Assembly: GCA_005784505.1 (NCBI GenBank)
Contig: VCAZ01000039.1
Coordinates: forward strand, 1,136,001-1,200,000
Length of the DNA stretch: 64,000 nucleotides
Source: Bagarius yarrelli
Lineage: Eukaryota; Chordata; Actinopteri; Siluriformes; Sisoridae
Direction: 5' to 3'
Below, one piece after another: positions 50,150 to 60,085 of this stretch; the stretch's first letter is position 1, and each line of letters begins with the position of its first letter. The translations under genes were made by a program, and so were the position numbers. A model generated the notes under the pieces. It was given only the letters and a program-made list of their open reading frames with translations, was not told where the DNA came from and did not search any database.

Positions 50150-50345
50150 CATTCATTTTTAATACAACGTCCTAATAAAAGAGGTGCCGTAAAAGTGTGA
50201 CTTAATAAGTCACACTTTTAAAATGTAAACATATACACCTTTTCCTTTAAAAAACCACAGTTTATTTTCACAGATTTATTTCCCGTCTTTTGGTGAGCGA
50301 CGGTTGACTTCCTGACGTGCTGCTCAGCAATCGGTGGCTGCGACG
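50150..50345 (-). other. tmcc1: Probable tmcc1 3' UTR start with AATAAA-like signals and a perfect palindrome
   Basis: Just after the tmcc1 stop, the minus strand has AATAAA at 50275-50280 and at 50261-50266, only 66-85 nt past the stop. A 31-nt palindrome follows at 50190-50220. Whether the transcript ends here or runs on cannot be told; TMCC family 3' UTRs are usually long. Confidence 0.3.
50190..50220. repeat. 31-nt perfect palindrome
   Basis: Arms TAAAAGTGTGACTTA and TAAGTCACACTTTTA around a single central A. It lies 126 bp past the tmcc1 stop. Confidence 0.9.
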
Positions 50346-50654
50346 TCATCTCATCGTGTGCAGAAACTGAATAGCGTGTCCTAAGAATGTGTCCCAGTTG
50401 TTCCACAGCAAGCTGAATAGCAGGAGGAAGAGCATTGTCAAAAAGAAGCGGCAGCAGGTTTTCACCAATGGACCTACACAGTTAGCCACGGTGGACAAAA
50501 ACACCAGGATGACAGCCATAAAGGCCAGAAAGATGTTGATGAATTTGCCGACCAAGGCTCGCACCGTGACGCTCTCCAGGCCTTCTAGCTGCACCACTTG
50601 CTGCTGCTGCAACTCCATATTTGAGATGCGGGTCTGACAGGCCTCCAGCGCCTC
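50346..50654 (-). CDS. tmcc1: TMCC1, coding exon 5: C-terminal membrane anchor
   Basis: The exon is 309 nt with the stop and encodes residues 362-463. Acceptor is TTTATCTCTCTAG, phase 0. The product starts EALEACQTRISNMELQQQQV, then VQLEGLESVTVRALVGKF. The first membrane segment is at about residues 399-421 (INIFLAFMAVILVFLSTVA), followed by a short loop (NCVGPLVKTCCR). The second segment is at about 431-446 (FFLTMLFLLLFSLLW), and the chain ends NNWDTFLGHAIQFLHTMR. Two hydrophobic segments at the extreme C-terminus, with the coiled coil facing the cytosol, are the family hallmark. The loop has CC where human TMCC1 has other residues, which may be lineage-specific. Confidence 0.95.
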   Translation of the reverse strand, partial: EALEACQTRISNMELQQQQVVQLEGLESVTVRALVGKFINIFLAFMAVILVFLSTVANCVGPLVKTCCRFFLTMLFLLLFSLLWNNWDTFLGHAIQFLHTMR

Positions 50655-50734
50655 CTAGAGAGATAAAATACACAAACGGCAGAAAGAGAAACAGGTATGA
50701 AGTATCTTCTACAAACTTAATACTCTCACCTGCA

Positions 50735-50832
<98 letters not shown>
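50735..50832. repeat. (AT)n microsatellite in tmcc1 intron 4
   Basis: About 98 bp of nearly pure AT, 80 bp upstream of the last exon's acceptor in transcript sense; likely length-polymorphic. Confidence 0.95.
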
Positions 50833-50992
50833 AAGAACCACTGCTGTGGATGATTTATTTTGTTGCACTTGTTGCATCCAGCCACTAGAGGGCACTTTGC
50901 TACTTTTAATAAGGATCACTGGCCACAATAGACCACAGTAAATGTTTGTTCTGCATTACACTCAGTAATGACTTTATTCTAAACAATTTGGC

Positions 50993-51036
50993 CCACACCC
51001 ACACACACCCACACACACACACACACACATATACAC
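50993..51036. repeat. CA-rich tract just after tmcc1 exon 4
   Basis: CACACCC and (CA)n units; UG-rich in the tmcc1 pre-mRNA, starting about 10 nt after the exon 4 donor. Confidence 0.85.
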
Positions 51037-51046
51037 AAAAAAACAC

Positions 51047-51182
51047 CTGTATGTCGCGAGCTCTCTCGTGGGATTGATAAGCCATTTTCTCTTCCATGCT
51101 GGCCAGTTCCTGTTTTAGGTTTAGGATCTCATTCTGGTGAAGTTCTGTCAGGTCATTCAGCTGCTCCTCCAGCTGCTCACAC
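51047..51182 (-). CDS. tmcc1: TMCC1, coding exon 4: main coiled coil
   Basis: The exon is 136 nt: it completes Arg316 and encodes residues 317-361. Acceptor is TTTTCTTGTAG, donor GTGTTT. The product CEQLEEQLNDLTELHQNEIL then NLKQELASMEEKMAYQSHER and ARDIQ is almost invariant in the family and strongly heptad-patterned. The exon is flanked closely on both sides by CA repeats (UG in the transcript). The donor is weak (GTGTTT), and the UG tract starts about 10 nt after it. The length is not divisible by three, so skipping would remove the membrane anchor. Confidence 0.95.
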
Positions 51183-51215
51183 CTACAAGAAAACACACCC
51201 ACATCAAAGCTATTA

Positions 51216-51248
51216 AAACACACACACACATACACACACACACACACT
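51216..51248. repeat. CA microsatellite upstream of tmcc1 exon 4
   Basis: (CA)n with a single T interruption; UG-rich in the transcript, ending 33 nt before the exon 4 acceptor. Confidence 0.85.
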
Positions 51249-51540
51249 TGCGCTTCCAGTCTTAATCATATATTACTTAGAATGCCGGGTGTGTTATAAT
51301 ACTTAGAACCTAAGCTTTTCCAGGAAAGATTTAAATAAAAAAACACTTTGGCTAAACATTCTGTGTGGAAGGAAAGGGTATATTGAGAGTTATAGTGAGG
51401 ACCAAATGACCCGAGAAGGTCAGAAATAACAGACAGGCTTGACTTTTTAAAAAAGGCAGAAAGCTTTTTCGTCAGTTAGTCTTTGTCACATATATATTAA
51501 AGCACCGAGACCTTACTTTTTTCACATACACTAGCTTAGA

Positions 51541-51690
51541 AGGTTGGGGTCAGAGCGCAGGGTCAGCCATGATACAGTTCCCATGTAGGACAGGGGTTAG
51601 GACTTATTAGGAGTCACCAAAGGCCCAACAGTGGCAGCCTGGAACTCCAATCCTCCCATTAACAACCCAAAACACTAATCATTTGAGTTA
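51541..51690 (-). repeat. SINE family A, minus orientation
   Basis: AGGTTGGGGTCAGAGCGCAG and GGTCAGCCATGATACAGTTC are the reverse of the family body. The head then merges into the tandem array to its right. Confidence 0.65.
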
Positions 51691-52065
51691 CTACTGTCCT
51701 TCTGGAACCCCGATCCTCCAATCAACAACCCCAAAACCTTAACCATTTTGTGCTACCACTGTCCCTCTGAAACCCTGATCCACCCATCAACAAACCAAAA
51801 CCTTAACTATTTGAACTTCAACTGTCTCTTTGGAACCCTGATCTCCCATCAACAAACCAAAACCTTAACTATTTGAGCTACCACTGTACCGCTGGAAACC
51901 CCGATCCTCCCATAAACAAGCTGGAACCTCAACTATTTGAGCTACCACTTTTCTTCTGGAACCCTGATCCCCCATCAACAAGCTGAAACTTTAACCATTC
52001 GAGCTACCACTTTTCCTCTGGAACCCTGAATCTCCCATCAACAAACCAAAACCTTAATTGTCCCA
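51639..52065. repeat. Minisatellite of about 62 bp made from the SINE head, about 7 units
   Basis: Units begin CTGGAACCC(T/C)GATC near 51639, 51702, 51767, 51830, 51892, 51956 and 52018. Each contains CCCATCAACAA, AACCTTAACTATTTGAGC and TACCACTGTCC. That is the reverse complement of the SINE A tRNA-like head (GCTCAAATGGTTAAGG..TTGTTGAT). Confidence 0.8.
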
Positions 52066-53342
52066 TGCTTACCAAGGTTGATATATAACATGAATTAGTT
52101 GCATTAATAATAATGCATTAGCTGCATTAATAATTCATCAATAAGGTCGTCACAAGAATAGTAAGACAAATAAATGTGTAAAAGCGATTCTGCCAGCACA
52201 GAAAAAGTTTTTTCACACACAGAATCACTTTGGACACCGTCAGTGTCCCGCATCGTCAGTGAACCGCACTCCGTAAACACTGCACACATACCAATCACGT
52301 TTTTTATCAAATATCTGCTCTGCTCTTTTCACTATTTTTAGGGGAAGTAAAAAAAAGCACAGCTGGACATTTTAGGGAGAAAAATCCTTCCGTCCACATT
52401 TTTTTTTCCTGGTTTCACCGCCAACCCCTTCCTATTCCCTCGGACCATTTAGCAGTATTTATAATATTAACAACAACATCGTTAGAATGGTTTTTTTCCC
52501 CCAAGACTACATCATTTTCCAATTTTTTTATGTGAATACTAACAAGAAGAAAACTAACAATCGGACGCATAGAAACATACAGTCATGCAAAGACTAGAAC
52601 TGACACTCGTTTTGTCATCATTTACCCCAAAATCTGTTTTCTTTCCACGCAATTTTGTCCTTATCAGCTCCCCAATCTTTTCCACCTACACTGATCATCA
52701 CGATTATTTTCAGTTCAGGCAATTGTTTTTCTCGCTTTTTCCACAAGGATCTAAAGTTTTTAACCCACAGAAACGTTTTAAAAGATGTCATATATTGACA
52801 CGGCTATTTATAAGAACGCTGAGATCTACATTTCTGCCTCTCTTTTTTCCATTTTTCACCCTCACACAAGTCATTGCACTATAAAAAAACTGCATTTCCA
52901 AACCAATTATGCACAGCAGTAGTAGTTGCCATGCTGCCTCTAGCATTGAGACCGTCTTAATGTTCATTAATTGATGCGTTTTGGATAGTGTGTGTGTGTG
53001 TGTCTGTGTGTGTGTGAGAGATGTTGATTTTGTAAAATTGTCGTTGAAGGGATTTTTTTAACACACGCAGTGAGATGTGAATATTAGATCCGTGTAAAAA
53101 CCATTAATTGAGCTATGATGATGAAAGAACCAGGACATTTTTTTTAAGTGATGGCAATGAATTTTGTTGTGATGGCAAAATCGTTGTTGCTTAAATTACA
53201 ATTTAATAAAAAAGAGAAGCTGTTGAAAATCTGTAAATGTAAAATAAATGGGCACCAGTAAAAAAAACCCTAATAATTAAATTAAAATGATATTTTAAGG
53301 AGCATGAGACAACCATAAGAGAATGTTCAGAGTATTCATTAC

Positions 53343-54001
53343 CTAAACCGCTCCTCTTGTAGTGTCTGCAGTGACAGTGTGTAGTCCCGCTGGTAGTGGA
53401 CCTTCAGCTCTTCCAATGCTTCATCCAGACGAGCATGTACCTCCCTGAGCTCCTGCACCTCCTGTATCAGCATCTCCATGCCCATGCTATTTCCCCGCTC
53501 CAGCGTGTTCCCCTTCGAACTCGGTGGGCCGCCATTTCCCCCTGTCATGCTGTTAGCACCGGCTGATCCTGATGTTGCGCTCGAGCAGTCATCATCACTG
53601 CCGAATCGTGGGCTACCTTGCAAATGCCCACTGGCGTTAGCACCGTTATGATCTTCTCCATCCTTCAGCAAGCTGATGTTGTCTGCACTGCCAAAGCGGT
53701 TGCGCAGAAGCAAAGCGATCTCGCGCGGCTTGGAGGCCACCGCACCAGCCGCAGTGTGTGTGGCGTGTGAGAAGCTGGACAGGCCGCCGCGCACGCTGTT
53801 CACCACGCCGTCGTTAAGGCCCGTGATAACCCGTGCCCCGACCCCACGGAGACCTTGCTGAACATCACGCAGAACGCCTTTGTGTTGCCGTGACACGTCG
53901 CTGCCTTGCTCAGCCTCGCGAAGCCGACGCCGGTAGTGCTCGAGCTTACGCTGCAGCTGTGTGATAGTCGCCGCCGACTTTTGGTTTTTCTTCTCAAAGA
54001 T
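53343..54001 (-). CDS. tmcc1: TMCC1, coding exon 3: second coiled coil, conserved FSSFSHATH/KPREI block and acidic linker
   Basis: The exon is 659 nt and encodes residues 97-315 plus two bases. Acceptor is CCCCACTGTTAG, donor GTAATG. It opens IFEKKNQKSAATITQLQRKL then EHYRRRLREAEQ, a coiled coil. It continues through a conserved core (SVRGGLSSFSHATHTAAGAV, ASKPREIALLLRNRFGSADN) and a Ser/Gly/Asp-rich variable linker (FGSDDDCSSATSGSAGANSM). It ends in another coiled-coil start (MLIQEVQELREVHARLDEAL). The core matches TMCC1 as remembered nearly residue for residue. The open frame from the internal ATG at 53896 is part of this exon, not a separate gene. Confidence 0.95.
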
Positions 54002-54339
54002 CTAACAGTGGGGAAAAAAACAACACAAAATTGAGGATATTAAAGAGGATATAAAAATTGTGTATCCTTTATCAAAAAATTGCCCTTCTTTATTTTAAAA
54101 TATAACTGTGATGTTAGAAAGAGTAATGCAAAATGAAAAAAAAAAAAACAGCTTGTTGAACCTGGTTGCTTTTGGTGCAACATGCTAAATCTGGTTTGCG
54201 GCTACTTTGGTTGATTTTTAATGGCTTGTGGGTTCCGAGTGAAAGGGAAGCTAATCTGGCTCATAAAACAATTAATTACCGAGCCCTAAATTTAACGTGT
54301 TATTTTTCTTTTTAAGACGAGCGTAACGTTTCCTCGTAC
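54002..54339. other. tmcc1 intron 2
   Basis: A 338-bp AT-rich intron with a poly(A) run; nothing notable. Confidence 0.85.
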
Positions 54340-54588
54340 CTGTTTAAGCCGGCAACTCTGCTGCTTGTCGTTGGTGTTGTTGGCGAGTTTGAGGTACTCG
54401 GCTACATTTTCGTCGCTCGCCGCCTGCTCAATGCGCAGCTGCTCCGTCAGCCTTAGGATCTTCTGCTGGAGCTGGGCTATGGCCTGCCGTGTGCGCTGCA
54501 GGTCGAGCGGCTGATCCTCGGACCCTCCCTGGGAGCCGTCCACACTGCAGAGTGCCGTCTGAGCCAGACTGCCCTCCAGCCTCTCGAT
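54340..54588 (-). CDS. tmcc1: TMCC1, coding exon 2: first coiled-coil segment
   Basis: The exon is 249 nt and encodes residues 14-96, phase 0 at both ends. Acceptor is CTCTGTTTCAG, donor GTACGA. The product begins IERLEGSLAQTALCSVDGSQ and continues with DLQRTRQAIAQLQQKILRLT, EQLRIEQAASDENVAEYLKL and ANNTNDKQQSCRLKQ. The QQKIL.LTEQ.....A..DENVAEYLKLAN block is diagnostic of the TMCC family. Leucine spacing in RQAIAQLQQKILRLTEQL fits a coiled coil. Confidence 0.93.
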
Positions 54589-54896
54589 CTGAAACAGAGA
54601 CGGAGAATAAGATCATTTGGTTCTCTTTTTTTTTTTTTTTTTTGCTGACATGGTAAAAAGTCAAACACTTCCACTATCTTTCGCTGGAAAGCATGACTTC
54701 CACCAAACATGACCTTTTATATGAAGAGTTTTTCTCAACTGAACATTATCAGCCCATTATTACTCAGACAGAGGATTTTAAAGGATCTGAACACTAAATG
54801 AATGGACCGTTTACTATTATAGAATCTGTGTAATGTTATTCTGTACAGATTCCATAACAGTTTCCTCTTTTATGTTACTACAGGTTTATGTTGTTG

Positions 54897-54947
54897 ATTA
54901 CATTTACAGTGTTGATCACATCCTTATCCAGAGCGACTTATATTTAT
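54897..54947 (-). repeat. SINE family B tail fragment
   Basis: ACATTTACAGTGTTGATCAC and ATCCTTATCCAGAGCGACTT, the reverse of the family tail. It sits at the very edge of the adjacent minisatellite. Confidence 0.6.
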
Positions 54948-54949
54948 CT

Positions 54950-55655
54950 CATAATCCCTTTATTCACCAACCCTACATTCCTTTTTATTCCCTAACCCTT
55001 TATTCAACTAACTCTGTTCCCTAAACCCTACATTCTTTTTTATTCCCTAAACCCTTTATTCTTCTAACTCTATTCCCTAAACCCTACATTCCTTCTTATT
55101 CCCTAAACCCTTTATTCTCCTAACTCTATTCCCTAAACCCTACATTTTTTCTTATTCTCTAAACCCTTTATTCTCCTAACTCTGTTCCCTAAACCCTACA
55201 TTCCTTTTTATTCCCTAAACCCTTTATTCTCCTAACTCTGTTCCCTAAACCCTACATTCCTTTTTATTCCCTAAACCCTTTATTCTTCTAACTCTATTCC
55301 CTAAACCCTACATTACTTTTTATTCCCTAAACCCTTTATTCTCTTAACTCTCTATTCCCTAAACCCTTCATTCTCCTAACTCTGTTTCCTAATCCCTACA
55401 TTTTTTTTATTCTCTAAACCCTTTATTCTCCTAACTCTGTTCCCTAATCCCTACATTTTTTCTTATTCTCTAAACCCTTTATTCTCTCAACCCTTGATTT
55501 CTTAAACCCTGCATCGCTTTCTATTCCCTAAACACTTTATTCGACACTCTATTCCCTAAACCCTACATTCCTTTTTATTTCCTAAACCCTTAATTCTTCT
55601 AACCCTTTATTCTCTAAACCCTACATTTCTTCTTATTCTCTAAACCCTTTAGACA
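54950..55655. repeat. Minisatellite with unit about 56 bp (CCCTAAACCCTACATTCC type)
   Basis: About 12 imperfect units of 'CTCTGTTCCCTAAACCCTAC' plus 'ATTCCTTTTTATTCCCTAAA' plus 'CCCTTTATTCTCCTAA'. On its left it abuts a SINE B tail fragment. Confidence 0.9.
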
Positions 55656-56129
55656 TTTTTCTGTTATTTAAGTCTTTTCTGTAAAAAATGTTGATTGAGG
55701 AAGTTTTATAATAATTATTTTTGTCTACACTGAGAAATGTGACATACGGTGGTTTATCCAAGCTCATATTTCATTTACTATATTTATCAAGAACTAAATA
55801 TCGGAAAAAATGTATTAGATTAAAAAAAAAATTAGATAAAGCCTTTTTATGTTGATTTTCCAGAATAACTAACTGTATAGTGAAATACGGTAAATATGGA
55901 CATACCGTCCACTTTAAAAAAAACCTGACTAATATTTTGTTCTTAATGTTTTTAATATAGAATTTTATATCATTAAGTGCACACGACTTTTTTACACTCT
56001 TCTTCTATACTAACGTTATATTTACCGCGCAGTCAGTCGGTCGTTAGGAAACGGACCGGTTTTTAAACACTTATAAACCATTAACTTACAGCAAATTACC
56101 CCAAATACCAGCTAAGCAAATAAAGACAG

Positions 56130-56242
<113 letters not shown>

Positions 56243-56713
56243 GCAAAGCCTACCAGGTCTATTTAGTGTGTCGTTTCCTGGAGTGCAGCTCACTTAAAGT
56301 TTAAAAAAAAACCATAATTAGCTTCACCATCGCCGTGGAAACATTTAATCGCGCAATATTACGTCATAATGTAGAGTTTCAGTCGGAAGTTACTGTTCTA
56401 TTGTGAAGGTGATTTCCGGTTAATGTGTAAAGGCGGCAAGTTTTTACATGTAACGCTGAACGAAACCGTGAGCGCAACTTTCAGATTTAAATGGTGTAAT
56501 ATTTTGGCTACCAGTTCAGACAGACAGTGTGTGTCAGAGAGACGCTGAGCAGCCGGTTAGAACACGTGACTAATGCGTGTCCGTAAAGTCAGACATCCTG
56601 GACTGACGACTTCTTTAATCTGTATAACTCATATAATCATTCCTTTTTTTAACTTGAAAAAGCAATAATATGTAAACTTTTATTAATAATAAACGCCGCT
56701 TTTTTCCGCTCAC

Positions 56714-56752
56714 CTCTCCGTTCTTTAATCGAAGTAACTGTTCCCAGTGCAT
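56714..56752 (-). CDS. tmcc1: TMCC1, putative alternative first coding exon
   Basis: This short exon encodes MHWEQLLRLKNGE (13 residues), starting at ATG 56752 and ending at donor GTGAGC, phase 0. It joins in frame to IERLEG in the next exon, where TMCC family isoforms are known to diverge in their N-termini. It was chosen because it gives a start, a good donor, the right phase and a GC-rich upstream region. There is no protein homology to confirm such a short peptide. If wrong, the true first exon lies outside the window. Confidence 0.6.
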
Positions 56753-56807
56753 CCTGCGCTCCTTTTCCTTACAACTGCGCTAAAATGAAATGTCCACTTC
56801 ATTTAGG

Positions 56808-56842
<35 letters not shown>

Positions 56843-57060
56843 ATCACTGGTAGACACACTCTCTGTTGTTTCCCCCTGAAACTCGCCGAACTTGTTTTGA
56901 AAGTTTAGCGGCACCTGAAACCGCGCGCGCCCGCCCCTCTCTTTAAGCATGACATCATCGTCCGCTGACGCAACTACGCAGCCCGCAAGCCCGACTGTCA
57001 GTTTATTCGTTATCGCACGTGGCGTGATCGTGCCAGCTTTTTTTTTTTAAACCGGACTTT
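56753..57060 (-). promoter_or_regulatory. tmcc1: Putative promoter and 5' UTR of the short tmcc1 transcript
   Basis: The stretch upstream of the short first exon is a local GC/CpG-rich island in AT-rich DNA. It carries GCGCGCGCCCGCCCCTCTCT at about 56922-56941, which includes a GC-box-like CCGCCCC, and several CpGs up to 57030. A (TG)n tract at 56809-56840 lies between this and the start codon. There is no clear TATA box. The call rests on composition and position only. Confidence 0.4.
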
Positions 57061-57283
57061 AAACCTGCACACCTGCTGCACGTTCATTGGCTCCAGTTGA
57101 TATGCCATACCAATGTATAATATGAATGCAGTTAATAGCTCAGAAGTTATGGTCAGGGGCATGGTCCTAAGGGGGTTGGTGGGGGGTGTTCGGGGGTGCT
57201 TGGGTACTTAGAGCTCATACACTTTGACCCAAAAATTCTGCAGGTTGGGGCCCAACCAGGTCGCTCTGCCTGCCCCATAAAGC

Positions 57284-57390
57284 TGTAGCTGCTGGAACCC
57301 TGAGCAAGGCCCTTAACCCTTAACTGCTCAAATGGATAAAAATAAACAAATGGATAGGAGCGTCTGCCAGATTGCTATAAATGTAAATGA
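57284..57390 (+). repeat. SINE family B, 3' half
   Basis: GCTGCTGGAACCCTGAGCAA, GGCCCTTAACCCTTAACTGC and AGGAGCGTCTGCCAGATTGC, ending ATAAATGTAAATGA; the tRNA-like head is missing. Confidence 0.65.
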
Positions 57391-59384
57391 TTGGTTTTGC
57401 AGAAAAAAATAAATTCTGCTAAACAAAACATTATTTCATTGTGCAATCTTAGTTAAATGCAAAAAAATCTCCGCAATTAAAAATAATAAATTATTATCAG
57501 TTATTTCCCATATTGGAATGGTTCCTCTTAATCTTTTTTCCTTATGCCAAGGATTTCTCCCCATGTGTCAATAGTATTGGATTGGTGGTGGTGGTGGTGG
57601 GGGTACATAGATAGCTACTTAAACGTTATCGAGGAGGCACGTGAACATATTCAGGAGATTTAATCCCTGTGTTTACTTTCTGTCCACTGAAGTAGTCACA
57701 ATTTAAATATTGGTTCATGCTGTATATGTTGTGATAATATAATGTAATGCGATGTAAATGTATATGTAGATCAGGAACATACAGCAAGTTTGTTAGTCAC
57801 CTTCTACTGGGTGCACCACCATATCAGTGTCACTTAAAAACACAGCATTCAAACCTAAATTTCCAGTTCCAATTTTTTAGTTTCTATTTAAAGCTTGATG
57901 TTTGTCGAAACAAATCTAGCATTTAAGTCATTAGAAACTGAACGCTTCCCACAGCCATGTGCTTAAAGCAGTGATAACATCATGTAAAAACAGGAATGTA
58001 ATCCATGAATGAGCTAACATCTAATTTAAGACATTAGATGGTGTGGTATTAAGATATAACGTAACAGGAAGATAAATGAGTTTCAGTAGTTAACTACTTT
58101 ATTGGCTGCTGCTCTGGTCAAACATGTTCCACTGGTTTTAGCAAAACCGCAAACACAGGTGGAAGTTGAATGGCTGGCATTTCAGTAATTTTAATTCCGG
58201 TTTGGTGGATAAAGTATTACCATTTGGAAATAAGAAATAAACCAAGCAGCTAAAACTGTGGTCTTCCTGCTTTTTAACCTATCAGAATCCTGAGACTGTT
58301 TGGCAACGTTAAACGATGGGTGACATTTAAAAAAAAAACAAAAAAACAACTTGACTGCTTCCAGACAGGTGTAATGCATGACATAATTAAATGATTAATA
58401 AGAAGATATGAATAGATCATACAACCATGCCAAGTCTAGCATACACCAACTGCAAAGGGAAAAAAAAAATCTAAGTGACTTTGCGAAGGTGGAATTCAGT
58501 CAAAAGTCATACACTCCTTTTCTAAACAGCTTTTGTGAATTGTAGCTTCGTACTCGTTAGTGTAGTACATTGAGTTTACTGTGTTGTGTATATATTGTGT
58601 TGTGGTCCTATTATGATAGGAGCTGAAAAACAGAACTGCTTAACTGAAATGATTTGTATTATTCCTATTGATTAAACAATTGGCTATATTAAAATTATGA
58701 TAAAATTTTACCTAACTGAAAGTATTTTTTTTCCAGACAGATATAGATTCAAATTATATATATATATATAGTCTCATAGTTTGTGTTTCTGTGTCTCATA
58801 GTTTGTGTTTCTGTGACTTTAATAGTTGGTACAATAGTTGATTTTTTTTTTTTTTTTGGTTTATTTGTACAAATAACCTGTTTGGAATTCTGACTTTAGG
58901 TTAGGATTGGAATTGTTGTGTCTTTATCGACCTCTGGTCAGTCCCTCTATATTAGATTGTTTACAATATGTTTTAGGGGGAACGTTAGGGAAAGGAATAA
59001 GGTTGGGATCAAGGAAAAATTCCTAAATGTCAAACCCACTTACTTAACTATTAAACAATGAATCTAATGACTAATCGTTCCTACTAGTACACCTACAAGC
59101 CACCAAACAAACCATAAAATGCAAGTGTAATTAGGATTAGATTGGTAGACTTAGAAATATTAGTTTGTTTTTGTTTTACAGCACAGAATATTAAGAAGTG
59201 TAGCAAAGTAGGTGAGCACAAGTCCTCAAACTAAACAAGCAGATGCTTTTCAAAGTGCACTTGATTTCTCTCAACGACTTAGAAGTGGCCATTCCCAGCA
59301 CAGCAGGAAGCAGATTTTTAGCTCCAATTACCCTTGACTTAAAGAATGACATTGTAGAGTATATATTTTTAAATCTAGCTTGTC

Positions 59385-59850
59385 TTAAACACTCTATAAA
59401 CTCACCGTCCATATCATTAGGAATACTTACTTTTTTCTGCAATTCTGCAAGCAGCCAATCATGTGGCAGATCAAGAGCTTTATTTAATGTTCACATCAAA
59501 ACATGAGAATAGGGAAAACTTTGAGCTCAGCAATATTGACTGTGGCAGGGGTTGTTACTACCAGACATGCTGGTTTGAGAACTTTAGAAACTGCTGATCT
59601 TTTGGGATTTGGCACACAAAAACAATCCCAACAAGAACAAAAAAGCTATATTGTCAAACCTAAATTTGGCACAGGCCACATCAGCATTTCTACAAAAATG
59701 AAAGCAGAATAATATTGTTACCAGGAAAAAGATTGAATAATAGAAAGTATCAAGCAATATAACAGATACTATACTTTAAAATAGGCCAGGTAAACTGGGC
59801 AGCTGAAGAATGGAAAAACATCGCTTGGTTTGGATTTTCATTAATGTCTT
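59385..59850 (+). mobile_element. Tc1/mariner-like transposon relic, 5' part
   Basis: It starts with the terminal motif AAACTCACCGTCCATATCAT and continues AGCCAATCATGTGGCAGATC and TTAATGTTCACATCAAAACA. An N-terminal transposase fragment follows (see 59503-59712), then GAAGAATGGAAAAACATCGC near 59804, from further into the coding part. The 3' end is missing, so it cannot move. Confidence 0.6.
59503..59712 (+). pseudogene. Tc1-like transposase, N-terminal DNA-binding fragment
   Basis: The reading frame contains LRTLETADLLGFGTQKQ, matching the helix-turn-helix pattern of Tc1-like transposases (typically ...G.S..ETA.LLGFS..TV...). The frame ends at 59712 without the DDE catalytic part. Other fish copies continue for about 300 codons. 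This copy lies inside a clear relic and is non-functional. Confidence 0.5.
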
Positions 59851-59905
59851 GTGCTGTGCTGCAAATGTTCTGCTGTTGTCGCCTATTCAACACGAGGGAT
59901 TTGAT

Positions 59906-60085
59906 AGCACAGTGGTTAAGGTGTTGGACTGCTAATTGGAAGATCAGGGTTTGATTCCCATCACCACCAAACTGCAACTGTTGGGCCACTGAGCAAAGCA
60001 TTAACCCAGAATTGCTCAGTTGTATAAAAGAGATAAATATAAGTCGGTCTGGACAAGGTCTTCTGCCAAATGCTGTAAATGTATG
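59906..60085 (+). repeat. SINE family B, full length
   Basis: TAGCACAGTGGTTAAGGTGT (A box), GATCAGGGTTTGATTCCCAT (B box), TTGGGCCACTGAGCAAAGCA, and tail CTTCTGCCAAATGCTGTAAA. Confidence 0.8.

Larger units (their letters stand above)
41700..50150. other. Intergenic region between tmcc1 and plxnd1
   Basis: This 8.5-kb region should contain the tmcc1 3' end and plxnd1 regulatory DNA. It holds tetranucleotide arrays (42395-43160), TG/GA microsatellites (about 43300-43372), SINE B copies (44311-44479, 48205-48378), an ATCT/GTCT tract with a dispersed repeat (46148-46570) and a 560-bp palindrome (47209-47769). No open frame has protein-like composition. Confidence 0.6.
50655..51046. other. tmcc1 intron 4
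   Basis: A 392-bp intron, mostly repeat: (AT)n at 50735-50832 and CA-rich DNA at 50993-51036 beside the exon 4 donor. Confidence 0.85.
51183..53342. other. tmcc1 intron 3
   Basis: A 2.2-kb intron with a CA tract (51216-51248), a SINE A copy (51541-51690) with a tandem array derived from it (51639-52065), and otherwise AT-rich DNA with short TG runs near 52990. Confidence 0.7.

Noticed and set aside
54950..55655. Interstitial telomeric repeat
   Set aside because: CCCTAAACCCTA recurs only once per unit of about 56 bp; it is not a (CCCTAA)n run.
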